Origin: CAYGYG01 sp964354155 | GTDB lineage: Bacteria; Hydrothermota; Tepidihabitantia; SM23-42; CAYGYG01 | Direction of reading: 5' to 3' | NCBI GenBank assembly: GCA_964354155.1 | Contig: CAYGYG010000043.1 | Coordinates: 1-16,241, forward strand | Length of the DNA: 16,241 nt | Shown: positions 1 to 7,618 of the stretch, one piece after another | Numbering within the stretch: the stretch's first letter is position 1 | Layout: each line of letters begins with the position of its first letter | Translations under genes and position numbers: made by a program | Notes under the pieces: generated by a model | What the model saw: only the letters and a program-made list of their open reading frames with translations | Databases searched by the model: none | Told to the model about the DNA's origin: nothing

Positions 1-65
1 ACCGGGGACAAAATCCCCCTCTTTTCCCCCTTTGATAAAGGGGGACATAGGGGGATTTGAGATTG
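1..65. repeat. Palindromic dispersed repeat, copy A
   Basis: A 65-nt block rich in CCCCC/GGGGG arms (for example TCCCCCTTTGAT followed by AAAGGGGGA) that can fold on itself. The same block recurs in the same orientation at 987-1051 with 60 of 65 positions identical by my count. It has no coding potential and looks like an intergenic palindromic element. Whether it is mobile cannot be told from two copies. Confidence 0.8.
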
Positions 66-203
66 GTTCTCCGCCTGAGGCGGGCGAAGAGTCTCGATTA
101 GATCCTTCATCCCGGACGGGACTCAGGATGACAGAGGCGGCGAGAAGAGTCTCGGTCTGACAACAAATGTCAACTGATTTATGGAACACTACGCTAGCGC
201 CTA
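66..203. other. Intergenic stretch with short palindromes, no gene seen
   Basis: This stretch lies beyond the 3' end of the prepilin gene. It holds small palindromes (CCGCC-TGA-GGCGG near 71-83, CCCGGACGGG at 111-120) and a direct repeat AGAGTCTCG at 88-96 and 146-154. The phrase around 101-133 resembles dispersed intergenic repeats seen in many genomes. I see no gene and no convincing terminator. Confidence 0.45.
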
Positions 204-704
204 CTATGGATTGCGAATTATCGGGAGCAGCTGTCTACCGCGTTTACCATAACCCGAGATGATGTAGTTTCTGACAAATCCACCTACTGGTGGGTCCATC
301 CAAAGTAAGCATCTGCCGATGTCCCCCAGGCGGTCACCAGGAGCATAGCCCGCAACAAACCAGAATACCGGTACGTCGGCTTTGTTGTATGGATTCTCCG
401 GCCAGGAGCCGGCCATCACCTGTTGCAGAATAAGATTGCCTTCCAAACACGTTGATGCAGCTGCGGCTGGATATGAACCGTTGTTCCGTTCCGCAAAATC
501 GGCCATGCCCTGCGACAAAACGTGCATATTAGAGCGAACCCGGCCGTCCCGGGCCCGAGTCTGGAACTGCTGATAGTTTGGTATTGCAATTGCCGCCAGA
601 ATCCCGATGACGGCGATGACGACCAAAAGCTCAATGAGAGTAAAGCCGCTGCCACGAATGTGTCTCCCTAAGGGACACCGAGGTGTCGTAGAGAGATGTT
701 TCAT
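204..704 (-). CDS. Type IV pilin / type II secretion pseudopilin-like protein
   Basis: This 166-residue protein carries the class III signal of type IV pilins and pseudopilins. A basic leader ends in Gly20, followed by Phe21 and the hydrophobic helix FTLIELLVVIAVIGILAAIAIP, with the conserved Glu at +5 of the mature protein. A prepilin peptidase would cut after Gly20 and methylate Phe21. The helix both anchors the protein in the inner membrane and packs the fibre core. The globular part has Cys86 and Cys132, which could form a disulfide. ATG at 704 is preceded by AAGGAGG, 14 nt after the predicted transcription start, so the start is secure. The gene stands alone, with no pilus assembly genes nearby, so major pilin, minor pilin and pseudopilin cannot be separated. 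Its 20-residue leader is long and is partly encoded by a palindrome (674-687). Confidence 0.88.
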   Translation of the reverse strand: MKHLSTTPRCPLGRHIRGSGFTLIELLVVIAVIGILAAIAIPNYQQFQTRARDGRVRSNMHVLSQGMADFAERNNGSYPAAAASTCLEGNLILQQVMAGSWPENPYNKADVPVFWFVAGYAPGDRLGDIGRCLLWMDPPVGGFVRNYIISGYGKRGRQLLPIIRNP

Positions 705-724
705 TGGGCCCTCCTTTCACTGCA

Positions 725-752
725 ATTATATATACAAAACATTCCTTGTCAA
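725..752 (-). promoter_or_regulatory. Sigma-70-type promoter of the prepilin gene
   Basis: On the minus strand, TTGACA (747-752) and TATAAT (725-730) are separated by 16 nt, both perfect consensus boxes. The expected start near 718 leaves a 14-nt leader that contains AAGGAGG and then ATG at 704. Confidence 0.82.
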
Positions 753-801
753 TACCCAAATTCACTCTGAAGTTGCAATGTTTAGAATGCTCCGGAATTG
801 C

Positions 802-850
802 GTAGGGACGGTTCCCCTCGACCGGGATTTTCAACATGAACTGCCCCTAC
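802..850. repeat. Imperfect inverted repeat
   Basis: GTAGGGACGGTTC (802-814) and GAACTGCCCCTAC (838-850) are inverted copies with two mismatches, around a 23-nt centre. It looks like a degenerate palindromic intergenic element. It directly abuts the next repeat. Confidence 0.6.
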
Positions 851-855
851 AGCTT

Positions 856-944
856 TGTCATTGCGAGCCCGAAGGGCGTGGCAATCCCATCCATTTCATC
901 AACAGATGAGATTGCTTCGGCATTTTCAATGCCTCGCAATGACA
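856..944. repeat. 89-nt palindromic element with 12-bp perfect ends
   Basis: The ends TGTCATTGCGAG (856-867) and CTCGCAATGACA (933-944) are perfect inverted copies, and an inner GGCATT-TTC-AATGCC hairpin sits at 919-933. The pattern of CATTGCGAG, then GCAATC, then GATTGCTTCGG, then CTCGCAATGACA matches a palindromic element I know to be dispersed in many unrelated bacterial genomes. It is non-coding and probably a MITE-like or REP-like relic. Confidence 0.78.
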
Positions 945-986
945 GAAAAAAGAGGTCGCAGTAATTGCTTTGGGATCCCTCGTTTC

Positions 987-1051
987 ACCGGGGACAAAAT
1001 CCCGCTCTTCTCCCCCTTTGATATAGGGGGACATAGGGGGATTAAAGATTG
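987..1051. repeat. Palindromic dispersed repeat, copy B
   Basis: Second copy of the block at 1-65, same orientation, with five substitutions and no gaps by my alignment. It ends 10 nt before the -35 box of the RNase P RNA promoter, so the pair brackets the prepilin gene. Confidence 0.8.
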
Positions 1052-1061
1052 CTATTGAGCC

Positions 1062-1089
1062 TTGACATTGATCCGCTTTAGATTATGAT
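1062..1089 (+). promoter_or_regulatory. Promoter of RNase P RNA
   Basis: TTGACA (1062-1067) and TATGAT (1084-1089) with a 16-nt spacer. The predicted start at about 1096 coincides with the first base of the P1 helix of rnpB, so promoter and RNA end support each other. Confidence 0.85.
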
Positions 1090-1095
1090 ACATTG

Positions 1096-1538
1096 AGTCA
1101 GGGTAAATCAGACGGCCGCGTCACGCTCTTCGTGAGCGGGGCGAGGAAAGTCCGAGCTTCAAAGGGCAGGATGCTCCCTAACCGGAGAGCCGGGCCATAA
1201 CGGCTCGACATGGAAAGTGCCACAGAAAATATACCGTCTTGAGCTTCTCAAAGCAAGAGACAAGGGTGAAAAGGCGAGGTAAGAGCTCACCGCCCGACCG
1301 GCGACGGTCGGGGCATGGCAAACCCCATCCGAAGCAAGACCATATTGCCCTGCGGCTTGATGGGAAAAGTCGATCGGTTTTCCTATCGAACCACGAGTGC
1401 CCTCTCGTTTCGAATAGAAACAGGGCGGGTAGGTCGCATGAGCCTGGTGGCAACATCAGGCCTAGATAGATGGCCGTCTCGCTGGGGTGCCTTTGTACCC
1501 TGGTCAGACAGAACTCGGCTTATCGATTTACCCTGACT
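1096..1538 (+). ncRNA. rnpB: RNase P RNA (class A-like)
   Basis: This is the catalytic RNA that removes 5' leaders from pre-tRNA. The ends form a perfect 14-bp P1 helix: AGTCAGGGTAAATC (1096-1109) pairs with GATTTACCCTGACT (1525-1538). Hallmark conserved pieces occur in order: GAGGAAAGTCCGAGC near 1142, CACAGAAA near 1221, AAGGGTGAAAAGGCGAGGTA near 1262, GGCAAACCCC near 1317, AGATAGATGGCC near 1465, and ACAGAACTCGGCTTAT near 1508. The last pairs with the first conserved block to make the P4 core. Length is about 443 nt, at the long end for class A, with insertions probably in the P12 and P15-P19 regions. No clear U-tract terminator follows. Short open frames across this interval are chance. 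Confidence 0.95.
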
Positions 1539-1589
1539 AGAATGAATACGACCGCTCGAAATACGTCTGGTTAAATGCCAAATGAAAAT

Positions 1590-1950
1590 CCTCCCGGCGG
1601 GATATAAAATCCCGCCCTACGAAGAATTCTCGTAGCGCCGGGTTTTATACCCGGCCCGGGTTTTGTCACTCGGAGTCCGCGGCCGAAGGTCCCGAGCTTT
1701 CGAGGGGAATATAAAATCCCGCCCTACGAAGAATTCTTGTAGCGCCGGGTTTTATACCCGGCCCGGGTCTTGTCACTCGGAGTCCGCGGCCGAAGGTCTC
1801 TGTCTCACACCGAGTGTTCCCTCTCGTCTCGAGAGAGACACGCGGCGGAGCTTTCGAGGGGAATATAAAATCCCGCCCTACGAATGAATCAACCTCCCGG
1901 CGGCCGAAGGTCAGGCGTTCTCGAGAGGCATATGAAATGCCGCCCTACCG
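1590..1950. repeat. Mosaic tandem block of palindromic repeats
   Basis: This fills the gene-free stretch between rnpB and the aminotransferase. A unit starting ATATAAAATCCCGCCCTACGA begins at 1602, 1709 and 1863, with a degenerate fourth copy at about 1929. The first 90 nt of units one and two differ at two positions (period 107). A 37-nt piece at 1694-1730 recurs exactly at 1848-1884, after an unrelated 48-nt insert. Units contain hairpins: GGCGGGAT/ATCCCGCC (1596-1616), GCCGGGT/ACCCGGC (1637-1655 and 1744-1762), and CTACGA/TCGTAG. The irregular spacing and internal palindromes argue against CRISPR. It may end transcripts coming from either side. Confidence 0.85.
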
Positions 1951-1955
1951 ATACC

Positions 1956-3287
<1,332 letters not shown>

Positions 3288-3302
3288 GTGACCCCCCTTA
3301 CA

Positions 3303-4787
3303 CTAGGTATCGATCTGGGCCTTCTGGAGCGTGCCTGAGTAGTCGATGTAAACGGTCTTGAGCTCGGTGAATATCTCGTATGCGGTCCAGCCGCCTTCGC
3401 GATGACCGTTTCCGGTCTCTTTGACACCGCCGAACGGCAGCTGACACTCAGCACCGATCGTCGGGGCGTTGATGTAGGTGATGCCGGCTTCGATATCGTC
3501 GATCGCCCGGTAGGCACGGCGCAGGTCATTGGTGTAGACCGACGAAGAGAGACCATAAACCGTGCCGTTGAGAATCTGCACCGCTTCGTCAAGGTTTTTT
3601 GCCTTGAGGACCGAAAGGACGGGACCGAAGATCTCTTCCTGGGCGATGCGCATGTTCGGCTTGACATCAACGAAGACGGTGGGGCGGTAGAACCATCCTT
3701 TGCGGCAGTCGCCTTCGAGATAAGTCGCACCGCCGGTCAGCAAGCGGGCTTGTTCCTTGCGGCCGATCTCGACGTAGTCATGGACACTGGCGCGCTGTTT
3801 CTCGTTGACGCAGGGACCCATTTCGTTCTTCTCGTCGAGGCCGTTGCCGATTCGGATCTTCTCAGTGCGGGCTTTGAGCATTTCGATGAAGCGGTCGTAG
3901 ATCGGGGCGTGGATGATCAGGCGCGAGGTCGCGGTACAGCGCTGACCGGTCGTGCCGAAAGCGCCCCAGATCGCCCCTTCGAGGGCGAGGTTCAAATCAG
4001 CGTCATCCATGACGATCTGTCCGTTCTTGCCGCCCAGCTCCAGCGAACAGCGTTTGAGCATCTTGCCGGTCACTTCGCCGATGCGCTTGCCGATGAGCGA
4101 CGAACCGGTAAACGAAATGCCGACGATATCGGGATGGGCCAGAAGCGTTTCCCCGACCAGTCCGCCGCCGCCGTAGATGATGTTGAGACAGCCTTCGGGC
4201 AAACCGGCTTCGAGAAAGGCCTTGACCAGCTCACCGCCGCTGGCCGGCGTGTCCGAGGCCGGCTTGAAGACGACGGTGTTGCCGCCCAAGAGCGCGGGGA
4301 AGATCTTCCAGGTGGGGATGGCCATCGGGAAGTTCCACGGCGTGATGACACCCCAGACTCCCATCGGCTCGCGCCGGGTGAAACAGACTTTGTTGGCCAG
4401 TTCCGAAGGCACGGTGCGTCCGAAGAACCGGCGGCCCTCACCGGCGGCGTAGAAAGCGGTGTCAATGCCTTCCTGGATGTCGCCGCGCGTTTCTTTGAGC
4501 ACTTTGCCCATCTCACGGGTCATCAGCCGGGCCAATTCCTCCTTGCGGCTGACCAGGATTTCTCCAGCCTTTCGCATAATCTCGGCCCGCTTGGGCAGCG
4601 GGGTCTTGCGCCATGATGCGTAAGCTTTCTTGGCCGCGGCGATGGCCAGAAGGACATCAGCTTCAGTCGATAACGGGAAAATTCCCACCATTTCGGCCCA
4701 ATCGGCCGGGTTGCGATTCTCGAATGTCTTCGGGCCGGCGGAATCAACTTCCTTGCCGGCGATGATATTCTTGTAGATCTTAGTCAT
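3303..4787 (-). CDS. NAD(P)-dependent (semi)aldehyde dehydrogenase
   Basis: A 494-residue aldehyde dehydrogenase of normal length, oxidising an aldehyde or semialdehyde to the acid. Catalytic Cys284 sits in GTTGQRCTATSR and general-base Glu250 in LELGGKNG, 34 residues apart as usual for the family. The cofactor-site region TPWNFPMAIPTWK, FTGSSLIGKRI and the EEIFGPVL motif are all present. Motifs such as GQRCTATSRLIIH and INAPTIGAECQLPFGG recall the alpha-aminoadipic and alpha-ketoglutaric semialdehyde dehydrogenase branches rather than plain acetaldehyde enzymes. I chose ATG at 4787 because AGGAGGT precedes it by 4 nt. An in-frame ATG at 4820 would add 11 residues but lacks a ribosome site. 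It is first in an operon with the aminotransferase. Together they could run a GABA shunt (succinic semialdehyde) or lysine/ornithine breakdown. Confidence 0.93.
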   Translation of the reverse strand: MTKIYKNIIAGKEVDSAGPKTFENRNPADWAEMVGIFPLSTEADVLLAIAAAKKAYASWRKTPLPKRAEIMRKAGEILVSRKEELARLMTREMGKVLKETRGDIQEGIDTAFYAAGEGRRFFGRTVPSELANKVCFTRREPMGVWGVITPWNFPMAIPTWKIFPALLGGNTVVFKPASDTPASGGELVKAFLEAGLPEGCLNIIYGGGGLVGETLLAHPDIVGISFTGSSLIGKRIGEVTGKMLKRCSLELGGKNGQIVMDDADLNLALEGAIWGAFGTTGQRCTATSRLIIHAPIYDRFIEMLKARTEKIRIGNGLDEKNEMGPCVNEKQRASVHDYVEIGRKEQARLLTGGATYLEGDCRKGWFYRPTVFVDVKPNMRIAQEEIFGPVLSVLKAKNLDEAVQILNGTVYGLSSSVYTNDLRRAYRAIDDIEAGITYINAPTIGAECQLPFGGVKETGNGHREGGWTAYEIFTELKTVYIDYSGTLQKAQIDT

Positions 4788-4850
4788 TTTACCTCCTAGA
4801 AAAGGCCCGGATCGATGCATATTTCTGAAAATGGTACGCGGAAAATCGGA

Positions 4851-4898
4851 CTAGTGCCGCACCGACTTTTCTCACCTATTGATTTGGAGGGGCACTAG
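4851..4898. repeat. Inverted repeat in the aldehyde dehydrogenase leader
   Basis: CTAGTGCC (4851-4858) and GGCACTAG (4891-4898) are perfect 8-nt inverted copies around a 32-nt centre. On the minus strand they lie inside the predicted 5' leader of the aldehyde dehydrogenase operon, 64 nt upstream of its ATG. The repeat could be an RNA stem closing a regulatory domain, a DNA operator, or another dispersed repeat. I do not recognise a known riboswitch. Confidence 0.5.
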
Positions 4899-4969
4899 CA
4901 ATCATCGGTTCGACATCAATTCTGCAGCGGTGCATCAACCCCGTCCCTCAAATCACGCCCCGACCGATT

Positions 4970-4997
4970 ATTATGCCCGTCCGGGACCGAAAGTCAA
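4970..4997 (-). promoter_or_regulatory. Probable promoter of the dehydrogenase-aminotransferase operon
   Basis: On the minus strand, TTGACT (4992-4997), 16 nt, then CATAAT (4970-4975): each box matches consensus at five of six positions. A start near 4963 would give a leader of about 175 nt carrying the inverted repeat at 4851-4898. It diverges from the plus-strand promoter at 5032-5060. Confidence 0.55.
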
Positions 4998-5031
4998 GAT
5001 CGTTCCTGCGGTATCAGCCTGCTTTTATGTA

Positions 5032-5060
5032 TTGACATTTGCTATGAGGTGGGCTATCAT
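5032..5060 (+). promoter_or_regulatory. Promoter giving a leaderless PATAN mRNA
   Basis: TTGACA (5032-5037), a 17-nt spacer, then TATCAT (5055-5060). The ATG of the next gene is at 5067, the expected first transcribed base, so no 5' leader and no ribosome site remain. An in-frame TAA at 5061-5063 rules out a nearby upstream start. Confidence 0.75.
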
Positions 5061-5066
5061 TAAGAT

Positions 5067-5945
5067 ATGGGTGATTTAGAGGTCAATCTTCAGGAATTTG
5101 ACCTCGGCCAGCTTGTCATGTTCCTAAATCATTCCGGCAAGACCGGGTTGTTGCGCGTTGACGGTGAATCAAAAAAGGGCAGAATCTACCTGAACGAAGG
5201 AAAAGTCGTCCACTGTGAGGCAGAAGACATTTCCGGGGTGGAAGCCCTGTACGACCTTTCGATGGAGGACCGGGGCCGGGCGGTTTTCGAGAAGGGCGTC
5301 AAAGCCGCCCAGCAGACGCTGGAGGAAGATACCGCCCTGTTGACCCAGGAATTTGAGAAGCGGCGCACCGAGTTCAAGGAGCTGAAAGAGAGACTACCGC
5401 CCCTTGATTCGATTCTGGTAAAATCCGCCGCGGTGATTCCGGAGCAGGGCGTGTCCTTGCGTCGCATGGATTGGCAGGTGCTGGCCCTGGTTGACGGCAA
5501 GAAACCGCTCAAGGAGATTATCGGTGCATCCAAGCTGGGGGCCTTTGATGCCTACAAGAGCATCATCTGGCTCAGAGAACAAGGGCTTATTGTCGACCCC
5601 AAGGAGTTTGAGCGATTGGTGGCCCGTGAAGTCCAGCGTATCGATATCTTCTTTGACGAGTTTGCCCGCACCGGGGTCGGCGGGGAACGATGGAGAGTCC
5701 TGGTCGAAGGTTGGGCTGCGGCCAGCGAAGAAAACCGTATGTTGATAGAATCGCTCATGATTACCGATCAAACGGTGAAACTGAAGGAACTGAAACTGGC
5801 TCGGCTGGACAAGGACTATATCAAGGGCATCTTTGATGCTTTTTTCAAATTTCTGGAGACGGCGGGGGTCGGCGTCTATGGCAGGATTTTGGCTAAACGG
5901 AAGATGGGAGCGGTCCAGAAACGTGTGGCCGAAAGCGGCAAGTAG
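5067..5945 (+). CDS. PATAN (DUF4388) domain regulatory protein
   Basis: A 292-residue cytoplasmic protein with no signal peptide or membrane segment. Residues 1-78 fit the DUF4388/PATAN pattern: FDLGQLVMFLNHSGKTGLLRV, then GRIYLNEGKVVHCEAED, then GVEALYDL. Residues about 125-185 (MDWQVLALVDGKKPLKEI to SIIWLREQGLI) look like the winged-helix-like segment that often follows PATAN. Residues 189-292 are a helical region sharing a pattern (IDIFFDEF, Trp209, KLKEL) with the C-terminus of the next gene's product. PATAN proteins are commonly encoded with roadblock proteins and MglA-like GTPases in polarity, motility or signalling systems. The two following genes fit this, but no GTPase is present. 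It is first in an operon, starting at a predicted leaderless ATG. Its precise function is unknown. Confidence 0.85.
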   Translation: MGDLEVNLQEFDLGQLVMFLNHSGKTGLLRVDGESKKGRIYLNEGKVVHCEAEDISGVEALYDLSMEDRGRAVFEKGVKAAQQTLEEDTALLTQEFEKRRTEFKELKERLPPLDSILVKSAAVIPEQGVSLRRMDWQVLALVDGKKPLKEIIGASKLGAFDAYKSIIWLREQGLIVDPKEFERLVAREVQRIDIFFDEFARTGVGGERWRVLVEGWAAASEENRMLIESLMITDQTVKLKELKLARLDKDYIKGIFDAFFKFLETAGVGVYGRILAKRKMGAVQKRVAESGK

Positions 5946-5950
5946 CGACT

Positions 5951-6595
5951 ATGGAAATTCTTGACCGGCTCAGCGGGATCAGCGGTTATGCGGTGATCAA
6001 GGCCGAAGACGGCAGCCTGATTGAGCAGCAGGGGCAGAGCCAGAGCCCGCTCGGCGACCTGGTGGCCTTCTTCAGTTCGGCCGGGGAGGTGATCAAGAAC
6101 GCGCTTGGTCTGGGGGACATAAATCTAATCACGTTGAAGTACCAGGACTCCCAATTGCTGATTTTCGCGCACCAGACAAGCTACATCGGTGTTGAGGTTG
6201 CCGGCACCCTGCCGCCCCTGGATACGGTGCGCGAGATCTGTACGCACCTTGATACGGTTGAGAAACCCAAGAAGCTCGAATTGCCCCGCGCTATTAAGTC
6301 GAAACTGGTGCAGATCAACCTCCTTCTCGATGAGTTTTCCGGGGGCGGAGAGCGGGAGCACTGGGTGGGCAACCTTAAGTCCGGGATCGAGGTGCTCGCC
6401 GGTGACATGGCCGGCCTGCTCGGAGTGATTGACGGCCATCTCGATTTCAAGGAATTGCCGGCGGAGGATAAAGAGGCCGACTGCACGAGCACTTTGCGGA
6501 TGCTGATTGATTTTATGGTCAAGAAAGCGGTTGAGGAGTTCGGCTCAACTCAAGCCCGGGTGAAAGTCCAGGCGGTAATCGAGAGAATGAAATGA
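5951..6595 (+). CDS. Roadblock/LC7-like protein with shared C-terminal helical domain
   Basis: A 214-residue soluble protein. Residues 1-95 (LDRLSGISGYAVIKAEDGSLIEQQG, then FSSAGEVIKNAL and QLLIFAHQTSYIGVEV) have the roadblock/LC7 arrangement seen in MglB-type regulators of small GTPases: helix, two strands with a Gly-Tyr turn, then a long helix and three strands. Residues 112-214 form a helical extension with INLLLDEF (122-129), Trp138 and FKEL (166-169). This matches the spacing in the upstream PATAN protein to within two residues. The gene starts 5 nt after the PATAN stop without a good ribosome site, so it is probably translated by coupling. Its own stop overlaps the next start (ATGA). 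The roadblock call rests on pattern, not on a profile search. Confidence 0.75.
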   Translation: MEILDRLSGISGYAVIKAEDGSLIEQQGQSQSPLGDLVAFFSSAGEVIKNALGLGDINLITLKYQDSQLLIFAHQTSYIGVEVAGTLPPLDTVREICTHLDTVEKPKKLELPRAIKSKLVQINLLLDEFSGGGEREHWVGNLKSGIEVLAGDMAGLLGVIDGHLDFKELPAEDKEADCTSTLRMLIDFMVKKAVEEFGSTQARVKVQAVIERMK

Positions 6596-7188
6596 ACCCG
6601 ACCGAGCTGATCAAGAAATACGAAGCGCAGGATTTTGCCCAGATCTTCATGCTGGAGCGCAGCGGCGAGCTCCACGCGGCCAGCATTGAAGAGAAACTGC
6701 GCAACGATGTCAATCAGATCGGGGTAATAATATTCGAGACGATGGCGGCGATCGGCCAGTTCCCGGTCGATGAGATCGGCGTGCTGGGGAACGACCGCGG
6801 TGTGCTGGTCAAGGTCGCCGACCAGCGGCTGGTCATTTCGACATTCAAATCAGACGTCGACTACGCCGTTGTCCAAGAGCGCCTGGGCCAGCTCGTCGGC
6901 GAGTTGAGCCGACCGGCCGTGGTGGTTGAGGAGAAAGCGGTTGACGTCAAAATCGATGCTAATATCCTGGACCGGATGAAGGCCGAATGCAACACCTACC
7001 TTGGCGATTTCGCGGACAAGATATATCAGAATCAGCTCAAAGCCCAGAAAGTCAACAGCGCCGACGTCAAGGTCGAGGATATCAAGCGGCTGATCTTCGG
7101 ACTTAATAAGGGGGCTTCAATGATCATCGGCCCGAAGCGGGCTAAAGAGATGACCAACAAGCTCCTTGAGTTCATCAAGGGAATGTAG
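6592..7188 (+). CDS. Second roadblock/LC7-like protein
   Basis: A 198-residue soluble protein starting inside the previous stop codon (ATGA overlap), a sign of coupled translation and fixed stoichiometry. Residues 1-105 again fit a roadblock-like fold (FAQIFMLERSGELHAASIEE, then VGVIIFETMAAIG-like helix, GVLVKVADQRLVISTF). The C-terminal 80 residues are charged and helical (ILDRMKAECNTYLGDFADKIYQ to the end) and differ from the C-terminus of the two upstream proteins. Two roadblock subunits side by side could form a heterodimer, as MglB-type and LC7 proteins do; this is inference. Seventy nt follow before the first membrane protein, with no promoter that I can see. The function is unknown beyond the likely regulatory role. 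Confidence 0.68.
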   Translation: MNPTELIKKYEAQDFAQIFMLERSGELHAASIEEKLRNDVNQIGVIIFETMAAIGQFPVDEIGVLGNDRGVLVKVADQRLVISTFKSDVDYAVVQERLGQLVGELSRPAVVVEEKAVDVKIDANILDRMKAECNTYLGDFADKIYQNQLKAQKVNSADVKVEDIKRLIFGLNKGASMIIGPKRAKEMTNKLLEFIKGM

Positions 7189-7258
7189 GCATGCGGGCTC
7201 TGCACGGGAGCATTCCACGACTGTGTCTCGTAGAGATCCGTACTGATTAGGAGGTGTC

Positions 7259-7618
7259 ATGGTTGAGCAATTAGTCAAAGAGATCGGCGCGGGTAACTAC
7301 AACATGCTGGTTTCGGTCCCGAACTATCTTTTAGTCATCGGCGGGTTTTTCATCTGGCTGGCCTGTGTCTTCCTGGGGATCATCGCCCGCCGGTACCAGG
7401 TGGTGCTGGGCGAAGCGACCAATTGGCAGTTCATGATGATTGCACCGACCGGCATTTTGGTCTTCACCGTCATTCAACTCTATTACTGCGGGGTGCTGGG
7501 ACGCATGATGCTGCCCAAGGGCGGGGTCACGTGGATCGCGTACGGCTTCTTCCTGCTGTCGGGCATTCTGTCTTTTGTCAGCAACATGAGATTCTATTCG
7601 GTAACGAGGAGGAATTAA
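7259..7618 (+). CDS. Small three-helix membrane protein, unknown
   Basis: A 119-residue protein that I do not recognise. Three hydrophobic segments are clear: about 22-44 (NYLLVIGGFFIWLACVFLG), 57-80 (FMMIAPTGILVFTVIQLYY) and 89-109 (VTWIAYGFFLLSGILSFV). The loop after the first helix is basic (ARRYQ), and the tail ends SVTRRN, so the C-terminus is probably cytoplasmic if the positive-inside rule holds. There is no signal peptide. AGGAGG sits 4 nt before ATG. The stop overlaps the next start by one base (TAATG). It is not ExbB or ExbD by length and topology. It follows the PATAN/roadblock genes in the same direction, so it may anchor them at the membrane; this is inference from order only. 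Confidence 0.82.
   Translation: MVEQLVKEIGAGNYNMLVSVPNYLLVIGGFFIWLACVFLGIIARRYQVVLGEATNWQFMMIAPTGILVFTVIQLYYCGVLGRMMLPKGGVTWIAYGFFLLSGILSFVSNMRFYSVTRRN

Noticed and set aside
1178..1536. Short open frames on both strands across the RNase P RNA
   Set aside because: The interval is fully explained by rnpB, with its conserved sequence blocks and paired ends.
1590..1950. CRISPR array
   Set aside because: Repeat units are about 107 and 154 bp with internal palindromes and near-identical contents. There are no unique spacers of constant length and no cas genes.
3402..4616. Open frame of 404 codons on the plus strand opposite the aldehyde dehydrogenase
   Set aside because: It is antisense to a gene with intact catalytic residues. 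Its translation is low-complexity Asp/Val/Gly/Arg-rich with no domain, as expected when GC-rich codon bias removes stops from the opposite strand.
4788..4820. Upstream start (4820) for the aldehyde dehydrogenase
   Set aside because: AGGAGGT lies 4 nt before the ATG at 4787, and none precedes the one at 4820.
7423..7617. Longer start (7423) for the second membrane protein
   Set aside because: The extension is polar, fully overlaps the preceding gene in another frame and lacks a ribosome site. ATG 7618 has AGGAGG and the usual overlap.
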